Assembly: GCA_963205415.1 (NCBI GenBank)
Contig: CAUJJS010000133.1
Coordinates: forward strand, 1 to 40,592
Direction: 5' to 3'
Length of the DNA stretch: 40,592 nt
DNA from: Pseudomonadota bacterium
GTDB taxonomy: Bacteria; Pseudomonadota; Gammaproteobacteria; Xanthomonadales; Xanthomonadaceae
Shown: piece after piece, positions 1 to 7,965 of the stretch
How positions within the stretch are numbered: position 1 is the first letter of the stretch
Layout of the letters: every line of letters starts with the position of its first letter
Made by a program: the position numbers and the translations under genes
The notes under the pieces: generated by a model
Databases searched by the model: none
What the model was told of the DNA's origin: nothing
Seen by the model: only the letters and a program-made list of their open reading frames with translations

Positions 1-140
1 TTGCCAGCCAAAGCCACCAAGCCAGCCCAGAACCACCCATGGAGGAACATGTCCATTACTTCCTCGGCGGTGCCCAGCTCAGATCACAGGGGACATCTCT
101 AACTGGCACAACCAGGGGACATTTCTAAATTGCATTGACA
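1..140 (+). mobile_element. 3' edge of an insertion-sequence-like element, with end-type direct repeats
   Basis: Frame 1 is open from the window edge to a TAA at 100-102. It encodes a basic, proline-rich tail containing NHPWR, which resembles the C-termini of some integrase-core (ISNCY/IS481-like) transposases. Two copies of CAGGGGACATnTCTAA lie 26 bp apart (87-106 and 113-132), the second followed by TTGCATTGACA. Repeated GGGGACATTTCTA-type motifs next to a transposase stop are typical of the ends of such elements. The element converges on truB, ending only about 30 bp beyond the truB stop. The body of the transposase lies outside the window, so the family is a guess; the direct repeats are certain. 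Confidence 0.45.
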
Positions 141-168
141 GAGCACGATGAAGCTGGTTCCGGCACGA

Positions 169-1104
169 TCAGTGGCCGGACATAGATCCCCTGCCTGGCA
201 CGAACAGACGTTTCGCGTGCAGTGTTCCTTCGCAGTCCACTTCAGCCAGGCCTTGCGCGACCCCGGCTGAATCCACCACCAGTACCAAACCCGCAGGCTC
301 ATTGGTGGGTATGCGTTGACCAAACCGCAGTCGTGTCATTGGGTCTGGATCCAGACGTAGCTGTCGCCAGTGCGCAAGACCCGCCTCGATTGGCAAGATG
401 ATCCCATTCAATGCCTCATCACCTGGATGTGCGCATTCGATCAAGGCGTCAAGGGGATGCATGCTTTGCGCGCCAAACGGCTCCACCCAAAGCCGCCGCA
501 GGCGCGTAACGTGGCCGCCGCTTTGCAAGGCTCGTCCCAGGTCGCGTGCCAGACTGCGGATGTAGGTGCCTGAGCCACACTCCACATCCAGGTCAAACCA
601 GTCTTCGCCGACGGCTACGACTTGGATGGCGTGAATGCACACGGGGCGTGCGGCCACTTCGAATGCTTCACCGCGTCGCGCGCGCCGATACAAGGGTTCG
701 CCTTCACGTTTGAGGGCCGAGTAACGTGGCGGCACCTGCTGGATGTTGCCGGTGAATCGCGGCAGCACGGCCTCGATCCGCTCGCGTGTCAGCGTCGGCA
801 CCGGGAAATTTTCCATGGCCACGCCTTCGGAATCGTCGGTGTCGGTCTCCACACCCAGTTGCACGCGGGTTCGATAGGCCTTGCGGCTGCCGAGCAGCAA
901 GCCAGCAATCTTGGTGGCTTCACCCAGGCAAATCGGCAGCATGCCGGTGGCCAGCGGATCAAGCGCACCCGTATGGCCGGCCTTGTCGGCGCGCAACAGA
1001 GTGCGAACCTTCTGCAAGGCTTGGTTGGAACTGAGCCCTTGAGGTTTGTCCAGCAGGATGATGCCGTCGATTTTCCGCGTCGGCGCGCGTCGCGGGCGAC
1101 TCAT
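169..1104 (-). CDS. truB: tRNA pseudouridine(55) synthase TruB
   Basis: This enzyme isomerises U55 of the tRNA T-loop to pseudouridine. The protein has 311 residues, close to the 314 of E. coli TruB. The motif GHTGALDPLATGMLP carries the catalytic aspartate at residue 49. KPxGxSSN near residues 20-27 and the GTYIRSLARDLG motif in the second half are also family signatures. Its ATG overlaps the TGA of rbfA (ATGA), so the two genes are translationally coupled at the end of the nusA-infB operon. In many gammaproteobacteria rpsO follows; here the next sequence is an IS-like end. The assignment is secure. Confidence 0.97.
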   Translation of the reverse strand: MSRPRRAPTRKIDGIILLDKPQGLSSNQALQKVRTLLRADKAGHTGALDPLATGMLPICLGEATKIAGLLLGSRKAYRTRVQLGVETDTDDSEGVAMENFPVPTLTRERIEAVLPRFTGNIQQVPPRYSALKREGEPLYRRARRGEAFEVAARPVCIHAIQVVAVGEDWFDLDVECGSGTYIRSLARDLGRALQSGGHVTRLRRLWVEPFGAQSMHPLDALIECAHPGDEALNGIILPIEAGLAHWRQLRLDPDPMTRLRFGQRIPTNEPAGLVLVVDSAGVAQGLAEVDCEGTLHAKRLFVPGRGSMSGH

Positions 1105-1454
1105 TCGTTGGCGTGCGAGGGTTGCCGCAACAGGGCGTCGATCCGTTCTCCACGATCAAGCGAATCGTCGTAATGAAAATGCAACTCCGGGACCGAACGC
1201 ATACGCAAGCGTTGCCCAAGTTCATGCCGCAATTCACGCGCCAGTTCCTTCAGCGCGGCCAGTGCCTCGGCACTGCGGGTCGAATCGAGTACGGTGACGA
1301 ACACCTTGGCATGGGCCAAGTCACGCGTGACTTCGACATCGGAAACCGAGGTCGAGGGCAGGCCGTGGTCGCGCACAGCGGCGTGCACCAGCTCTCCCAA
1401 GTCGCGTCGCAGTTGTGCGGAGACCCGGTCAGTACGATTGAAAGTCTTTGGCAT
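1101..1454 (-). CDS. rbfA: Ribosome-binding factor A
   Basis: RbfA binds the 30S subunit and assists late maturation of the 5' end of 16S rRNA. The 117-residue product starts with the typical FNRTDRVSAQLRRDLGELV helix region, followed by the VSDVEVTRDLAHAKVFVTVL segment of the single KH-type fold and the VPELHFHYDDSLDRGERID tail. It is somewhat shorter than the E. coli protein (133 residues), lacking much of the disordered C-terminal tail. A GAGG lies about 10 nt before the ATG. It sits 96 bp after infB and overlaps truB by 4 bp. Confidence 0.96.
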   Translation of the reverse strand: MPKTFNRTDRVSAQLRRDLGELVHAAVRDHGLPSTSVSDVEVTRDLAHAKVFVTVLDSTRSAEALAALKELARELRHELGQRLRMRSVPELHFHYDDSLDRGERIDALLRQPSHANE

Positions 1455-1550
1455 GGCTATTCACCTCAACATGCGTACCTGGGGCATCGGCGTTGGTGCG
1501 CCAGTCGGGGCGTGATCCGCCCGACTGGCACCCAGGTTTTCAGCGCAAGA

Positions 1551-4160
1551 TTACAGCTTGCGCTCCACTTCGATGCGCTCGAAGCACTCGATCTGATCGC
1601 CGGGCTGCACGTCGTTGTACTGTTTGACCGCAATGCCGCACTCGGTACCCGACTGCACTTCGTCCACGGTGTCCTTGAAGCGCCGCAGGGATTCCAGTTC
1701 GCCTTCGAAGATGACGGTGTTGTCGCGCAGCACGCGAATCGGTTTGTGTCGTTTGACCGTGCCTTCGATCACCATGCAGCCGGCGACCGCACCGAACTTG
1801 GAGCTGCGGAACACCTCGCGAACTTGCGCGGTACCGATGATTTCTTCGCGGATTTCCTTGCCGAGCAAGCCGGAGGCGACTTGCTTCACCTGATCGATCA
1901 CGTCGTAGATGATCGAGAAGTAGCGCAGGTCCAGGCCGTTGGCTTCGATCACGCGCCGCGCCGACGCATCGGCACGCACGTTGAAACCGATGATCGTGGC
2001 CTTGGTGGCAGCGGCGGAGTTGGCATCGGATTCGGTGATGCCGCCCACGCCGGAGTTGATCACGTTGATGGTGATCAGTTCGTTGGACAAGCCGCTCAAG
2101 GATTGCCGCAAGGCCTCGGCCGAGCCTTGCACGTCGGCCTTGACGACCAAGTTGAGCTGCTGCGGCTGGCCTTCGGTCTGACCCATCTGCGCCAGCACGT
2201 CTTCCATGCGATTGCCCGCCTGCTTGACCAGACGCGATTCGCGGCGCTTGGCCTCACGCTGCTGCGCCACGTCCTTGGCCAGACGCTCGTCCTCGACCAC
2301 GACGAAATCGTCGCCAGCATCGGGCACGCCCGACAAGCCAAGCACCACTGCGGGGATCGAAGGCGTCGCAGACTGGATCTGCTTGCCCGCCTCATCGAAC
2401 AAGGCGCGCACGCGACCGTACTGCACACCGCACACCAGATAGTCGCCTCGCTTGAGCGTGCCTTGCTGCACCAGAACCGTCGCCACCGGGCCGCGGCCCT
2501 TGTCGAGCGACGACTCAATCACCACGCCGCTGGCACGCGCATCAATGATGGCGCGCAATTCAAGCACTTCGGCCTGCAGCAAGATGGCATCGAGCAGATC
2601 ATCGATGCCCGTGCCCTTCTTGGCCGACACCGGCACCATCTGCACGTCGCCACCAAAGTCTTCTGCCACCACTTCGTGTTGGAGCAATTCCTGTTTGACC
2701 CGATCGGGATTGGCATCGGATTTATCGATCTTGTTGATCGCCACCACCAGCGGCACATTCGCAGCGCGCGCATGTTGGATGGCTTCCACCGTCTGCGGCA
2801 TGACGCCATCGTCGGCCGCCACCACCAACACCACGATGTCGGTGAGTTTGGCGCCACGCGCACGCATCGAGGTGAAGGCGGCATGGCCCGGCGTATCCAG
2901 GAAGCTGATGACACCCTTGTCCGTTTCCACGTGATAGGCGCCAATGTGCTGGGTGATGCCACCGGCTTCACCCGAGGCCACCTTGGTACGGCGCAGGTAA
3001 TCCAGCAAGGAGGTTTTGCCGTGATCGACGTGGCCCATGATCGTGACCACCGGCGGGCGAGTTTCCGCATCGCCTTCCACGCCCTCGGTCAAGGCCGTCA
3101 ATGCCGTTTCGGCATCGTTTTCGCTGGCGCGCACCGCGGTGTGGCCCAGCTCTTCGACCACCAACACGGCCGTGTCGTGATCGATGCTTTGATTGATGGT
3201 CGCCATCACGCCCATCTTGAACAGCGCCTTGACCACCTCGCCGCCCTTGAGCGCGAGCTTGTTGGCCAAGTCGGCAACGATGATGCTCTCACCCACGGCA
3301 ACTTCGCGCACCACGGGGGCGCTGGGCTTGGAGAAACTGTGCTGCGCGGCACCACCACGGCCCAAGTCGCGCTTGGTGGGCTTCTTGTTGCGCGCACTGC
3401 GGCGTGCGCTGCCGGTATCGGACAAACGTAGTTCACCGCGACCATGGCGATTGTCGGCAGAACCTGAATCCCGATCCTGACCGCCGCGTGGACTGCGAGA
3501 TACCCGGCTGCCCGGTTTGTCGTTGCGCGGTGCAGGCGTGGCTTCAAAGCGGCTCTCACGTGGCGCGGGCGTTTCGTCATCGTCCTCGTTACGCTTGCCA
3601 CCACGACGCGGCGCCGCACTGGCCGCAGCTTCTTCGGCAGCAAGACGCGCCGCCTCGGCGGCTTCTTCGGCCTCCTTGCGCGCAGCTTCAGCCGCCGCTG
3701 CCAACTCAGCCGCGTGACGCTCGACTTCTTCGCGACGCTTGCTGTCGGCATCTTCCAGTGCCGCCCGCTCAGCCTCGTTGCGCGCCTGCGACTCGGCCAG
3801 CTTGCGCTGCGCCTCCTCGCGCGCTTCATCGGCCGGCGATTCGATTTCAGCACGCTTCACGTAGGTGCGCTTCTGTCGCACCTCGACGTTGACCGTGGTC
3901 TTGCTCTTGCCGGCAGCCACAGTCAGCTCTTCCACCTTGCGCCGCTTGAGGGTGATCTGCCGAGGCGCGACGGCTTCGGCCGGCTCCTCACTGCGGCCAT
4001 GGGTACGGCGCAGAAAGCCCAGCAGCTTCATTTTCTCGGTGGCGGTGACAACCTGGTCGGGGCCGCTGAAGCTCATGCCGGCCTCCGCCAGCTGCTCCAG
4101 CAGCGTGTCGACCGGGGTGCCGACCAACGTGGCGAGGGTTCGTACGGTGACTTCGGACAT
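1551..4160 (-). CDS. infB: Translation initiation factor IF-2
   Basis: IF-2 is the GTPase that places fMet-tRNA on the 30S P site and promotes subunit joining. The 869-residue protein begins with an IF2_N domain (about 1-50). Next comes a charged Ala/Glu/Arg-rich, probably coiled-coil segment (about 110-185), a basic low-complexity linker (190-275), and a second N-terminal domain (about 285-340). The G domain shows G1 GHVDHGKT at 376-383, DTPG at 422-425 and NKID at 476-479. The C-terminal half carries the IF-2 domains that bind fMet-tRNA. AGGA lies 6 nt before the ATG. It is 68 bp downstream of nusA in the same operon. The initiator tRNA it uses is encoded at the head of the operon. Confidence 0.98.
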   Translation of the reverse strand: MSEVTVRTLATLVGTPVDTLLEQLAEAGMSFSGPDQVVTATEKMKLLGFLRRTHGRSEEPAEAVAPRQITLKRRKVEELTVAAGKSKTTVNVEVRQKRTYVKRAEIESPADEAREEAQRKLAESQARNEAERAALEDADSKRREEVERHAAELAAAAEAARKEAEEAAEAARLAAEEAAASAAPRRGGKRNEDDDETPAPRESRFEATPAPRNDKPGSRVSRSPRGGQDRDSGSADNRHGRGELRLSDTGSARRSARNKKPTKRDLGRGGAAQHSFSKPSAPVVREVAVGESIIVADLANKLALKGGEVVKALFKMGVMATINQSIDHDTAVLVVEELGHTAVRASENDAETALTALTEGVEGDAETRPPVVTIMGHVDHGKTSLLDYLRRTKVASGEAGGITQHIGAYHVETDKGVISFLDTPGHAAFTSMRARGAKLTDIVVLVVAADDGVMPQTVEAIQHARAANVPLVVAINKIDKSDANPDRVKQELLQHEVVAEDFGGDVQMVPVSAKKGTGIDDLLDAILLQAEVLELRAIIDARASGVVIESSLDKGRGPVATVLVQQGTLKRGDYLVCGVQYGRVRALFDEAGKQIQSATPSIPAVVLGLSGVPDAGDDFVVVEDERLAKDVAQQREAKRRESRLVKQAGNRMEDVLAQMGQTEGQPQQLNLVVKADVQGSAEALRQSLSGLSNELITINVINSGVGGITESDANSAAATKATIIGFNVRADASARRVIEANGLDLRYFSIIYDVIDQVKQVASGLLGKEIREEIIGTAQVREVFRSSKFGAVAGCMVIEGTVKRHKPIRVLRDNTVIFEGELESLRRFKDTVDEVQSGTECGIAVKQYNDVQPGDQIECFERIEVERKL

Positions 4161-4228
4161 GCGACTTCCTATCGTGCAATTGAGCCGGAAAAGATCCCGG
4201 ACACAGTGATTATCGGTGACGGCTGGAC

Positions 4229-5716
4229 TTACTCGAACCAGTGCTTGCGGGCTTCCATGATCAAGGCACCTGCACGCTCGGCGTCCAGTCCCTCGATATC
4301 ACCCAGCTCATCCACCGCCATGTCGGCCAGATCGTCGCGGGTGTGGATGCCGTGCTCCGCCAGGTTGTAGGCCAGGGCTTCATCCATGCCCGGCAGCGAC
4401 AACAGGTCATCGGCCGGCTTGTGGCCTTCCAGATCTTCCTCCACCGCCAAAGCATCGTTGAGCAAGGCGTCACGCGCACGCGCACGCAGCTCTTCCACCA
4501 CGTCCTCGTCAAAGCCCTCGATGGCCAGCAACTCGGCGCTGGGCACGTAGGCAATTTCCTCGACCGTGGAGAAACCCTCGGCCACGAGGATGCCGGCGAT
4601 TTCCGCGTCCACTTCCAGCTTGTCGATGAAGGCCTGTCGCGCCTGCGACTGCTCGGCCTCGCTCTTGGCCACGACCTGATCGTGGGTCATGACATTCAAC
4701 TGCCAGCCGGTGAGCTTGCTCGCCAGACGCACGTTCTGGCCACCACGGCCGATGGCCTGAGCCAGCTTGTCCTCAGCCACGGCGATGTCCATCGAGTGCT
4801 TTTCTTCATCCACGATGATCGACTGCACTTCGGCTGGCGCCATGGCATTGATGACGAACTGCGCCGGATTGTCCGACCACAGCACGATGTCGATGCGCTC
4901 GCCGTTGAGCTCGTTGCTGACGGCCTGCACCCGCGAACCACGCATGCCGATGCAGGCACCGATCGGATCGGTACGGTGATCGTGCGCCAGCACGGCGATC
5001 TTGGCGCGATCACCCGGATCGCGCGCGGCGGCCTTGATCTCGACCAAGCCCTGACCCACTTCCGGCACTTCCAGGCGGAACAGTTCAATCATGAACTCCG
5101 GCGCGGTGCGCGAAATGAAGAGCTGCGGCCCGCGGCTTTCCGAGCGGACATCCAGCAGGTAACCCCGCACGCGATCGCCGGCACGCATCACATCACGCGG
5201 AATGGCCTTGTCCTTGGCGATGTAAGCCTCGGCGTTGCCACCCAGATCAACGTAGACGTTGCCGCGCTCCACGCGCTTGACCACACCATTGAGCAACTCG
5301 CCGACGCGTTCGACATAGGCTTCCACTACCTGTGCGCGCTCGGCTTCGCGCACGCGCTGCACGATGACTTGCTTGGCGGCCTGCGCGGCGATGCGGCCAA
5401 ACTCGGCGTTTTCGACTTTTTCCTCGATGAACTCGCCCACCTGCGCATCGGTGCGCTCATCAACGGCATCCATCAGGCGAATCTGGTGGGATGGCGATTC
5501 CATCACCACGTCATCGGCCACGATTTCCCAACGTCGGAAAGTTTCGTACTCGCCGGTGCGCGGGTCGATCTTCACGCGCATGGCCACGTCTTCGTCGGGG
5601 TAGCGCTTCTTCGCAGCCGAAGCCAAAGCAGCCTCCATCGCTTCCACGATGACTTGCCGTGCCACGCCCTTTTCATGCGCGACTGCTTCCACGACGTTCA
5701 ACAGTTCCTTGCTCAT
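4229..5716 (-). CDS. nusA: Transcription termination/antitermination factor NusA
   Basis: NusA binds RNA polymerase and nascent RNA and modulates pausing, termination and antitermination. The frame is open upstream to 5902, but the product should start at the ATG at 5716 ([18 protein letters not shown]), which matches the usual NusA N-terminus. A GGAG lies 8 nt upstream of it; the ATG two codons earlier (5722) has only 2 nt of spacing. This start gives 495 residues, the same length as E. coli NusA. The order is N-terminal domain, S1 ([17 protein letters not shown]), KH domains ([29 protein letters not shown]), and two acidic C-terminal repeats ending in [11 protein letters not shown]. Confidence 0.97.
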   Translation of the reverse strand: MSKELLNVVEAVAHEKGVARQVIVEAMEAALASAAKKRYPDEDVAMRVKIDPRTGEYETFRRWEIVADDVVMESPSHQIRLMDAVDERTDAQVGEFIEEKVENAEFGRIAAQAAKQVIVQRVREAERAQVVEAYVERVGELLNGVVKRVERGNVYVDLGGNAEAYIAKDKAIPRDVMRAGDRVRGYLLDVRSESRGPQLFISRTAPEFMIELFRLEVPEVGQGLVEIKAAARDPGDRAKIAVLAHDHRTDPIGACIGMRGSRVQAVSNELNGERIDIVLWSDNPAQFVINAMAPAEVQSIIVDEEKHSMDIAVAEDKLAQAIGRGGQNVRLASKLTGWQLNVMTHDQVVAKSEAEQSQARQAFIDKLEVDAEIAGILVAEGFSTVEEIAYVPSAELLAIEGFDEDVVEELRARARDALLNDALAVEEDLEGHKPADDLLSLPGMDEALAYNLAEHGIHTRDDLADMAVDELGDIEGLDAERAGALIMEARKHWFE

Positions 5717-5774
5717 CTGCATCGCTCCGGCGGGCACCCTTGGCCCAGTCGATATGACGAAAACGCGGCAGCCT

Positions 5775-6305
5775 TCAGCCGCCCTGATTCTTTCCTGCGC
5801 CCTTGCGCGAATGGCCTCGCCCTGTTTTGGACGGAGCTTCAAACAAGGGCACCAATTTGGCTTTCTGCATGGACTCGGCAGCCAGCTCCACCGCTTGGCC
5901 ATCGTGTTCCAAGCTCACAACATCACCGTTCACGGCCAAGATCGCGCCTTGAAACCTGCGCCGCCCGTCGACCGGAAACTCCATCTCCACCTTGGCCGTC
6001 TCGCCGATGAAATGAGCAAACTGCTCGGCCTTGAACAAAGGACGATCCAGGCCTGGTGAAGACACTTCCAAGGTGTACTGACTGTCGATGGGATCGTGCA
6101 CGTCCATCAACGCACTGATCTCGCGACTGGCCCGTTCGCAGTCTTCCAAGGTCACTGCACGCTCGGCTACATCGATGTACACACGCAGCAAGCCATTGCC
6201 CGTGCCGCCACGATAATCGATGCCCCACAGCTCCAGACCCAGTGACTGGATCACGGGTGCGAGCAGGGTTTCGATGGCGTGTTCAATCTGGGACATGGTG
6301 GGCAT
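5775..6305 (-). CDS. rimP: Ribosome maturation factor RimP
   Basis: RimP is needed for 30S maturation. The conserved core is present: LGLELWGIDYRGGTGNGLLRVYID, the SREISALMDVHDPI segment, and LEVSSPGLDRPLFKAEQF, followed by the C-terminal SH3-like domain and a short basic tail (KTGRGHSRKGAGKNQGG). Two starts are possible: ATG at 6305 (preceded by TTGGACTC, 176 residues) or ATG at 6296 (MSQIEHAIE, 173 residues, no clear ribosome site). I chose 6305. The frame continues upstream to 6455, but that part crosses a terminator hairpin and is not RimP-like. It lies 58 bp upstream of nusA. Confidence 0.95.
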   Translation of the reverse strand: MPTMSQIEHAIETLLAPVIQSLGLELWGIDYRGGTGNGLLRVYIDVAERAVTLEDCERASREISALMDVHDPIDSQYTLEVSSPGLDRPLFKAEQFAHFIGETAKVEMEFPVDGRRRFQGAILAVNGDVVSLEHDGQAVELAAESMQKAKLVPLFEAPSKTGRGHSRKGAGKNQGG

Positions 6306-6321
6306 GAGTCCAACGTGAAGC

Positions 6322-6347
6322 AAAAGAAAAGGGGCGCAAGGCCCCTT
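6322..6347 (-). terminator. Intrinsic terminator between tRNA-fMet and rimP
   Basis: On the minus strand AAGGGGC and GCCCCTT form a 7-bp stem (6341-6347 with 6329-6335) with the loop CTTGC (6336-6340), followed directly by TTCTTTT. This is a canonical Rho-independent terminator. It ends 17 nt before the rimP ATG, so it must be read through for the tRNA promoter to express the rimP-nusA-infB operon. Confidence 0.8.
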
Positions 6348-6372
6348 GAGTTCCAGTCCAGTGGCACGAAAC

Positions 6373-6448
6373 ATTCGATGGAATCCGGAATAACCGGCAT
6401 CGAATCTTTCGAGGTTCAGAAACGAAGGAGCCTCTTGCGAGACTCCTT
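6373..6448 (-). promoter_or_regulatory. Two further stem-loops in the tRNA-rimP spacer
   Basis: On the minus strand the first structure, 12 nt after the tRNA 3' end, is a 10-bp hairpin with a GCAA tetraloop (6425-6448; arms AAGGAGTCTC and GAGGCTCCTT). The second (6373-6405) has an 8-bp outer stem (ATTCGATG/CATCGAAT) and an inner CCGG/CCGG stem with a 4-nt bulge. Neither is followed by a long U run. They may be processing sites that free the tRNA from the operon transcript, or part of an attenuating leader with the terminator at 6322-6347. The structures are read directly; the role is inference. Confidence 0.55.
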
Positions 6449-6460
6449 GCATCACCGAAC

Positions 6461-6537
6461 TGGTAGCGGGGGCAGGATTTGAACCTGCGACCTCCGGGTT
6501 ATGAGCCCGACGAGCTGCCAGACTGCTCTACCCCGCA
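6461..6537 (-). tRNA. Initiator tRNA-fMet (CAT anticodon)
   Basis: The 77-nt gene includes an encoded 3' CCA (6461-6463). Initiator marks are the three G-C pairs at the end of the anticodon stem (GGG CTCATAA CCC), the A11-U24 pair in the D stem, and no Watson-Crick pair at 1-72. Here the mismatch is U1-U72 rather than the C1-A72 of E. coli. The position at the head of the rimP-nusA-infB operon is that of E. coli metY. Confidence 0.95.
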
Positions 6538-6551
6538 GCAGCGAGACGCCC

Positions 6552-6579
6552 ATTGTAGCAGCACGCCGCAATCGCGCAA
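6552..6579 (-). promoter_or_regulatory. Sigma-70 promoter of the tRNA-fMet / nusA operon
   Basis: On the minus strand TTGCGC (6574-6579) and TACAAT (6552-6557) are separated by 16 bp. The start site would fall near 6545, about 8 nt before the tRNA. The stretch after the -10 box is GC-rich (GGGCGTCTCGC), the kind of discriminator found at stringently controlled stable-RNA promoters. Confidence 0.75.
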
Positions 6580-6731
6580 GCACTAGCCTCTTCCAACGAC
6601 ACATGAGCTTGGAAGGGGAATGCATTTTCCCCTGAATCGGAGCTAAAGTTCGGACCATCGAGCGCGTGCACCGCGGCCACTGCCGCTATCGGCACACCGG
6701 CGGACTTTTCCGGAATCAGGGGGCATCCGTG

Positions 6732-7613
6732 ATGAACGCAGGCAAGCCAGCAACACCCACCACAGCGTCAGGGCACCACCGTCTGGCTCAAAGCCTGGCG
6801 CAACGCAAGCGGCCCGGCTGGCGGGCCATGGTCTGGCTGGTCGCCATCGTCTTCAGCGCACCGGCTTCCCAAGCACAGCACCTCAACGACACCGGCCAGA
6901 TCATCTGCTACAACGCCAGCGCCGCCACCGGCACCGTCAGCCCCGCCACACCCGATCCGGAAACCGCCGGTTTCGATGAGCAGGACTGCACCCAGGGTCG
7001 ATCCGCTGCCGATGCCCTGAGCACGCTGACCAAGGTCGGCGCTTCCACCGTCCCGGGCCGTGACTACACCAAGATCGCCAACGACGGCAGCGCACTGCCC
7101 GCCAGCGCCACCCTAGGCAGCGCCCTCGGCGACTGGGCCTGCACCCGCGACAATGTCACCGGCCTGATCTGGGAAGTGAAGGTCAACAGCGCATCTCATC
7201 TGCGCCATGTCGGCCACACCTACTCCTGGTACGACACCAACCCCGCCATCAACGGCGGTAATGCCGGCACGCCGGGAGGTATCGGCTGCAACGGCACGCT
7301 GGCCCAATGCAACACCACGGCTTTTCGCGATGCCGTCAACGCCCAGACCGGCGCCAACCGCCTCTGCGGTGCCACGGACTGGCACTTGCCCACTGCCAAT
7401 GAGCTGCAGTCTCTGGTTCATTACGGCGCGGCCGCAGGCCCTTACATCGACACGGTCTGGTTTCCTCTTACCGCGAACTCTGTCTACTGGAGCGGCGCAA
7501 ACTACGCCCCCGATGCGTCCTACGCTTGGAACGTCAACTTCTACAACGGCTACCTCGGCGCCGACGTCAAGACCCTCAACCTTCATGTCCGGTTGGTGCG
7601 AGGCGGACAGTGA
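6732..7613 (+). CDS. Exported DUF1566 (Lcl C-terminal, C-lectin-like) protein; putative DGR target 1
   Basis: The 293-residue protein has an N-terminal basic stretch and a hydrophobic segment (about 31-49, VWLVAIVFSAPASQA) that fits a signal peptide. A DUF1566 domain follows: TGLIWEVK, YSWYDTN, CGATDWHLPTANELQSLV, and a C-terminal part with YAWNVNFYNG...VRLVRGGQ. The start at 6732 is chosen because GGGGG lies 8 nt upstream; an upstream in-frame ATG at 6666 would destroy the leader. The last 31 residues correspond to the C-terminal variable region of DUF1566-type DGR target proteins. The TGA comes directly after the conserved VRLVRGGQ, the usual place for a DGR target to end. It is divergent from the tRNA operon and 31 bp upstream of an avd-like fragment. 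Its natural ligand is unknown. The DUF1566 assignment is firm; the DGR role is inference. Confidence 0.85.
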   Translation: MNAGKPATPTTASGHHRLAQSLAQRKRPGWRAMVWLVAIVFSAPASQAQHLNDTGQIICYNASAATGTVSPATPDPETAGFDEQDCTQGRSAADALSTLTKVGASTVPGRDYTKIANDGSALPASATLGSALGDWACTRDNVTGLIWEVKVNSASHLRHVGHTYSWYDTNPAINGGNAGTPGGIGCNGTLAQCNTTAFRDAVNAQTGANRLCGATDWHLPTANELQSLVHYGAAAGPYIDTVWFPLTANSVYWSGANYAPDASYAWNVNFYNGYLGADVKTLNLHVRLVRGGQ

Positions 7614-7627
7614 CTTGACCCTTTGAA
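7515..7627 (+). repeat. Candidate DGR variable region VR1 with shared 3' (IMH-like) segment
   Basis: This 113-bp block aligns without gaps to 9126-9238. I count 18 differences: 15 at codon positions 1 or 2, and 13 of these inside eight codons that keep a third-position C (aac/cgc, tac/atc, aac/ctc, tac/aac, gac/tac, gtc/tac, ctc/ggc, aac/tac; this copy first). One variable codon (ctt/cag) breaks the rule. The 3' part is almost invariant through and beyond the stop codon. It contains TGTCCG (7586-7591) and CGGACA (7604-7609) as an inverted repeat. Confidence 0.75.
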
Positions 7628-7644
7628 AGCGTACAGGGGGCGGT

Positions 7645-7764
7645 ATGGCGCGGTATCAACATTTGCCGATCTGGCGTAGTGCGATGGATTTGGCCCTGCT
7701 GCTGGAGCGGGCCGTGGCCGGCTTTCCGCGCACGCATCGCTATGCGCTGGGTGCGGAACTGCGT
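7645..7764 (+). pseudogene. avd: Truncated avd-like (DGR accessory, four-helix-bundle) gene
   Basis: An ATG with a strong ribosome site (AGGGGGCGGT directly upstream) opens 31 bp after target 1. The first 40 codons read MARYQHLPIWRSAMD, then LALLLERAVAGFPRTHRYALGAELR. The pattern QxLPIxxxxxDL...FPRxxxYxLGxxL is the usual N-terminus of Avd-type four-helix-bundle proteins that accompany DGR reverse transcriptases. At about 7763 the sequence turns into a REP unit and no further Avd-like helices follow. The frame stays open to 8703, but only by passing through REP units and antisense to the RAYT gene. I therefore treat it as broken at codon 40, about a third of the expected length. The family match is from memory of the pattern, not from a search. 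Confidence 0.6.
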
Positions 7765-7946
7765 AGGGCGGAACCGCCGCAGGCGATTCCGGCGGCGTTT
7801 GAAAACTCGCCGCAAGCCTCCTGGCGCACCTCGCCGCAACAACGAGTCGTAGCCGTCACGCCGATGGCGGAAACCGCTTCGCGGGTTCCGCCCTACACCT
7901 TCGGCCTCGCGCCCCGTAGGGCGGAACCGCCGCAGGCGATTCCGCC
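7763..7946 (+). repeat. Left REP cluster of the RAYT cassette (three REP units)
   Basis: Three units with the core GTAGGGCGGAACC...GGTTCCGCC-type dyad lie at 7763-7793 (direct), 7866-7896 (inverted) and 7916-7946 (direct). The first unit begins where the avd-like homology stops. The direct-spacer-inverted arrangement is that of bacterial interspersed mosaic elements. The last unit ends 20 bp from the 3' end of the RAYT gene. Confidence 0.85.
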
Positions 7947-7965
7947 GGCACCTGCAAACCCGCCA

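Noticed and set aside
1113-3431. Long plus-strand open frame (772 codons) opposite infB and rbfA
   Set aside because: It is antisense to infB, a certain gene, and its composition (many His, Arg, Gly) is that of a mirrored GC-rich gene.
4241-6010. Long plus-strand open frame opposite nusA
   Set aside because: Mirror of nusA with no recognisable family.
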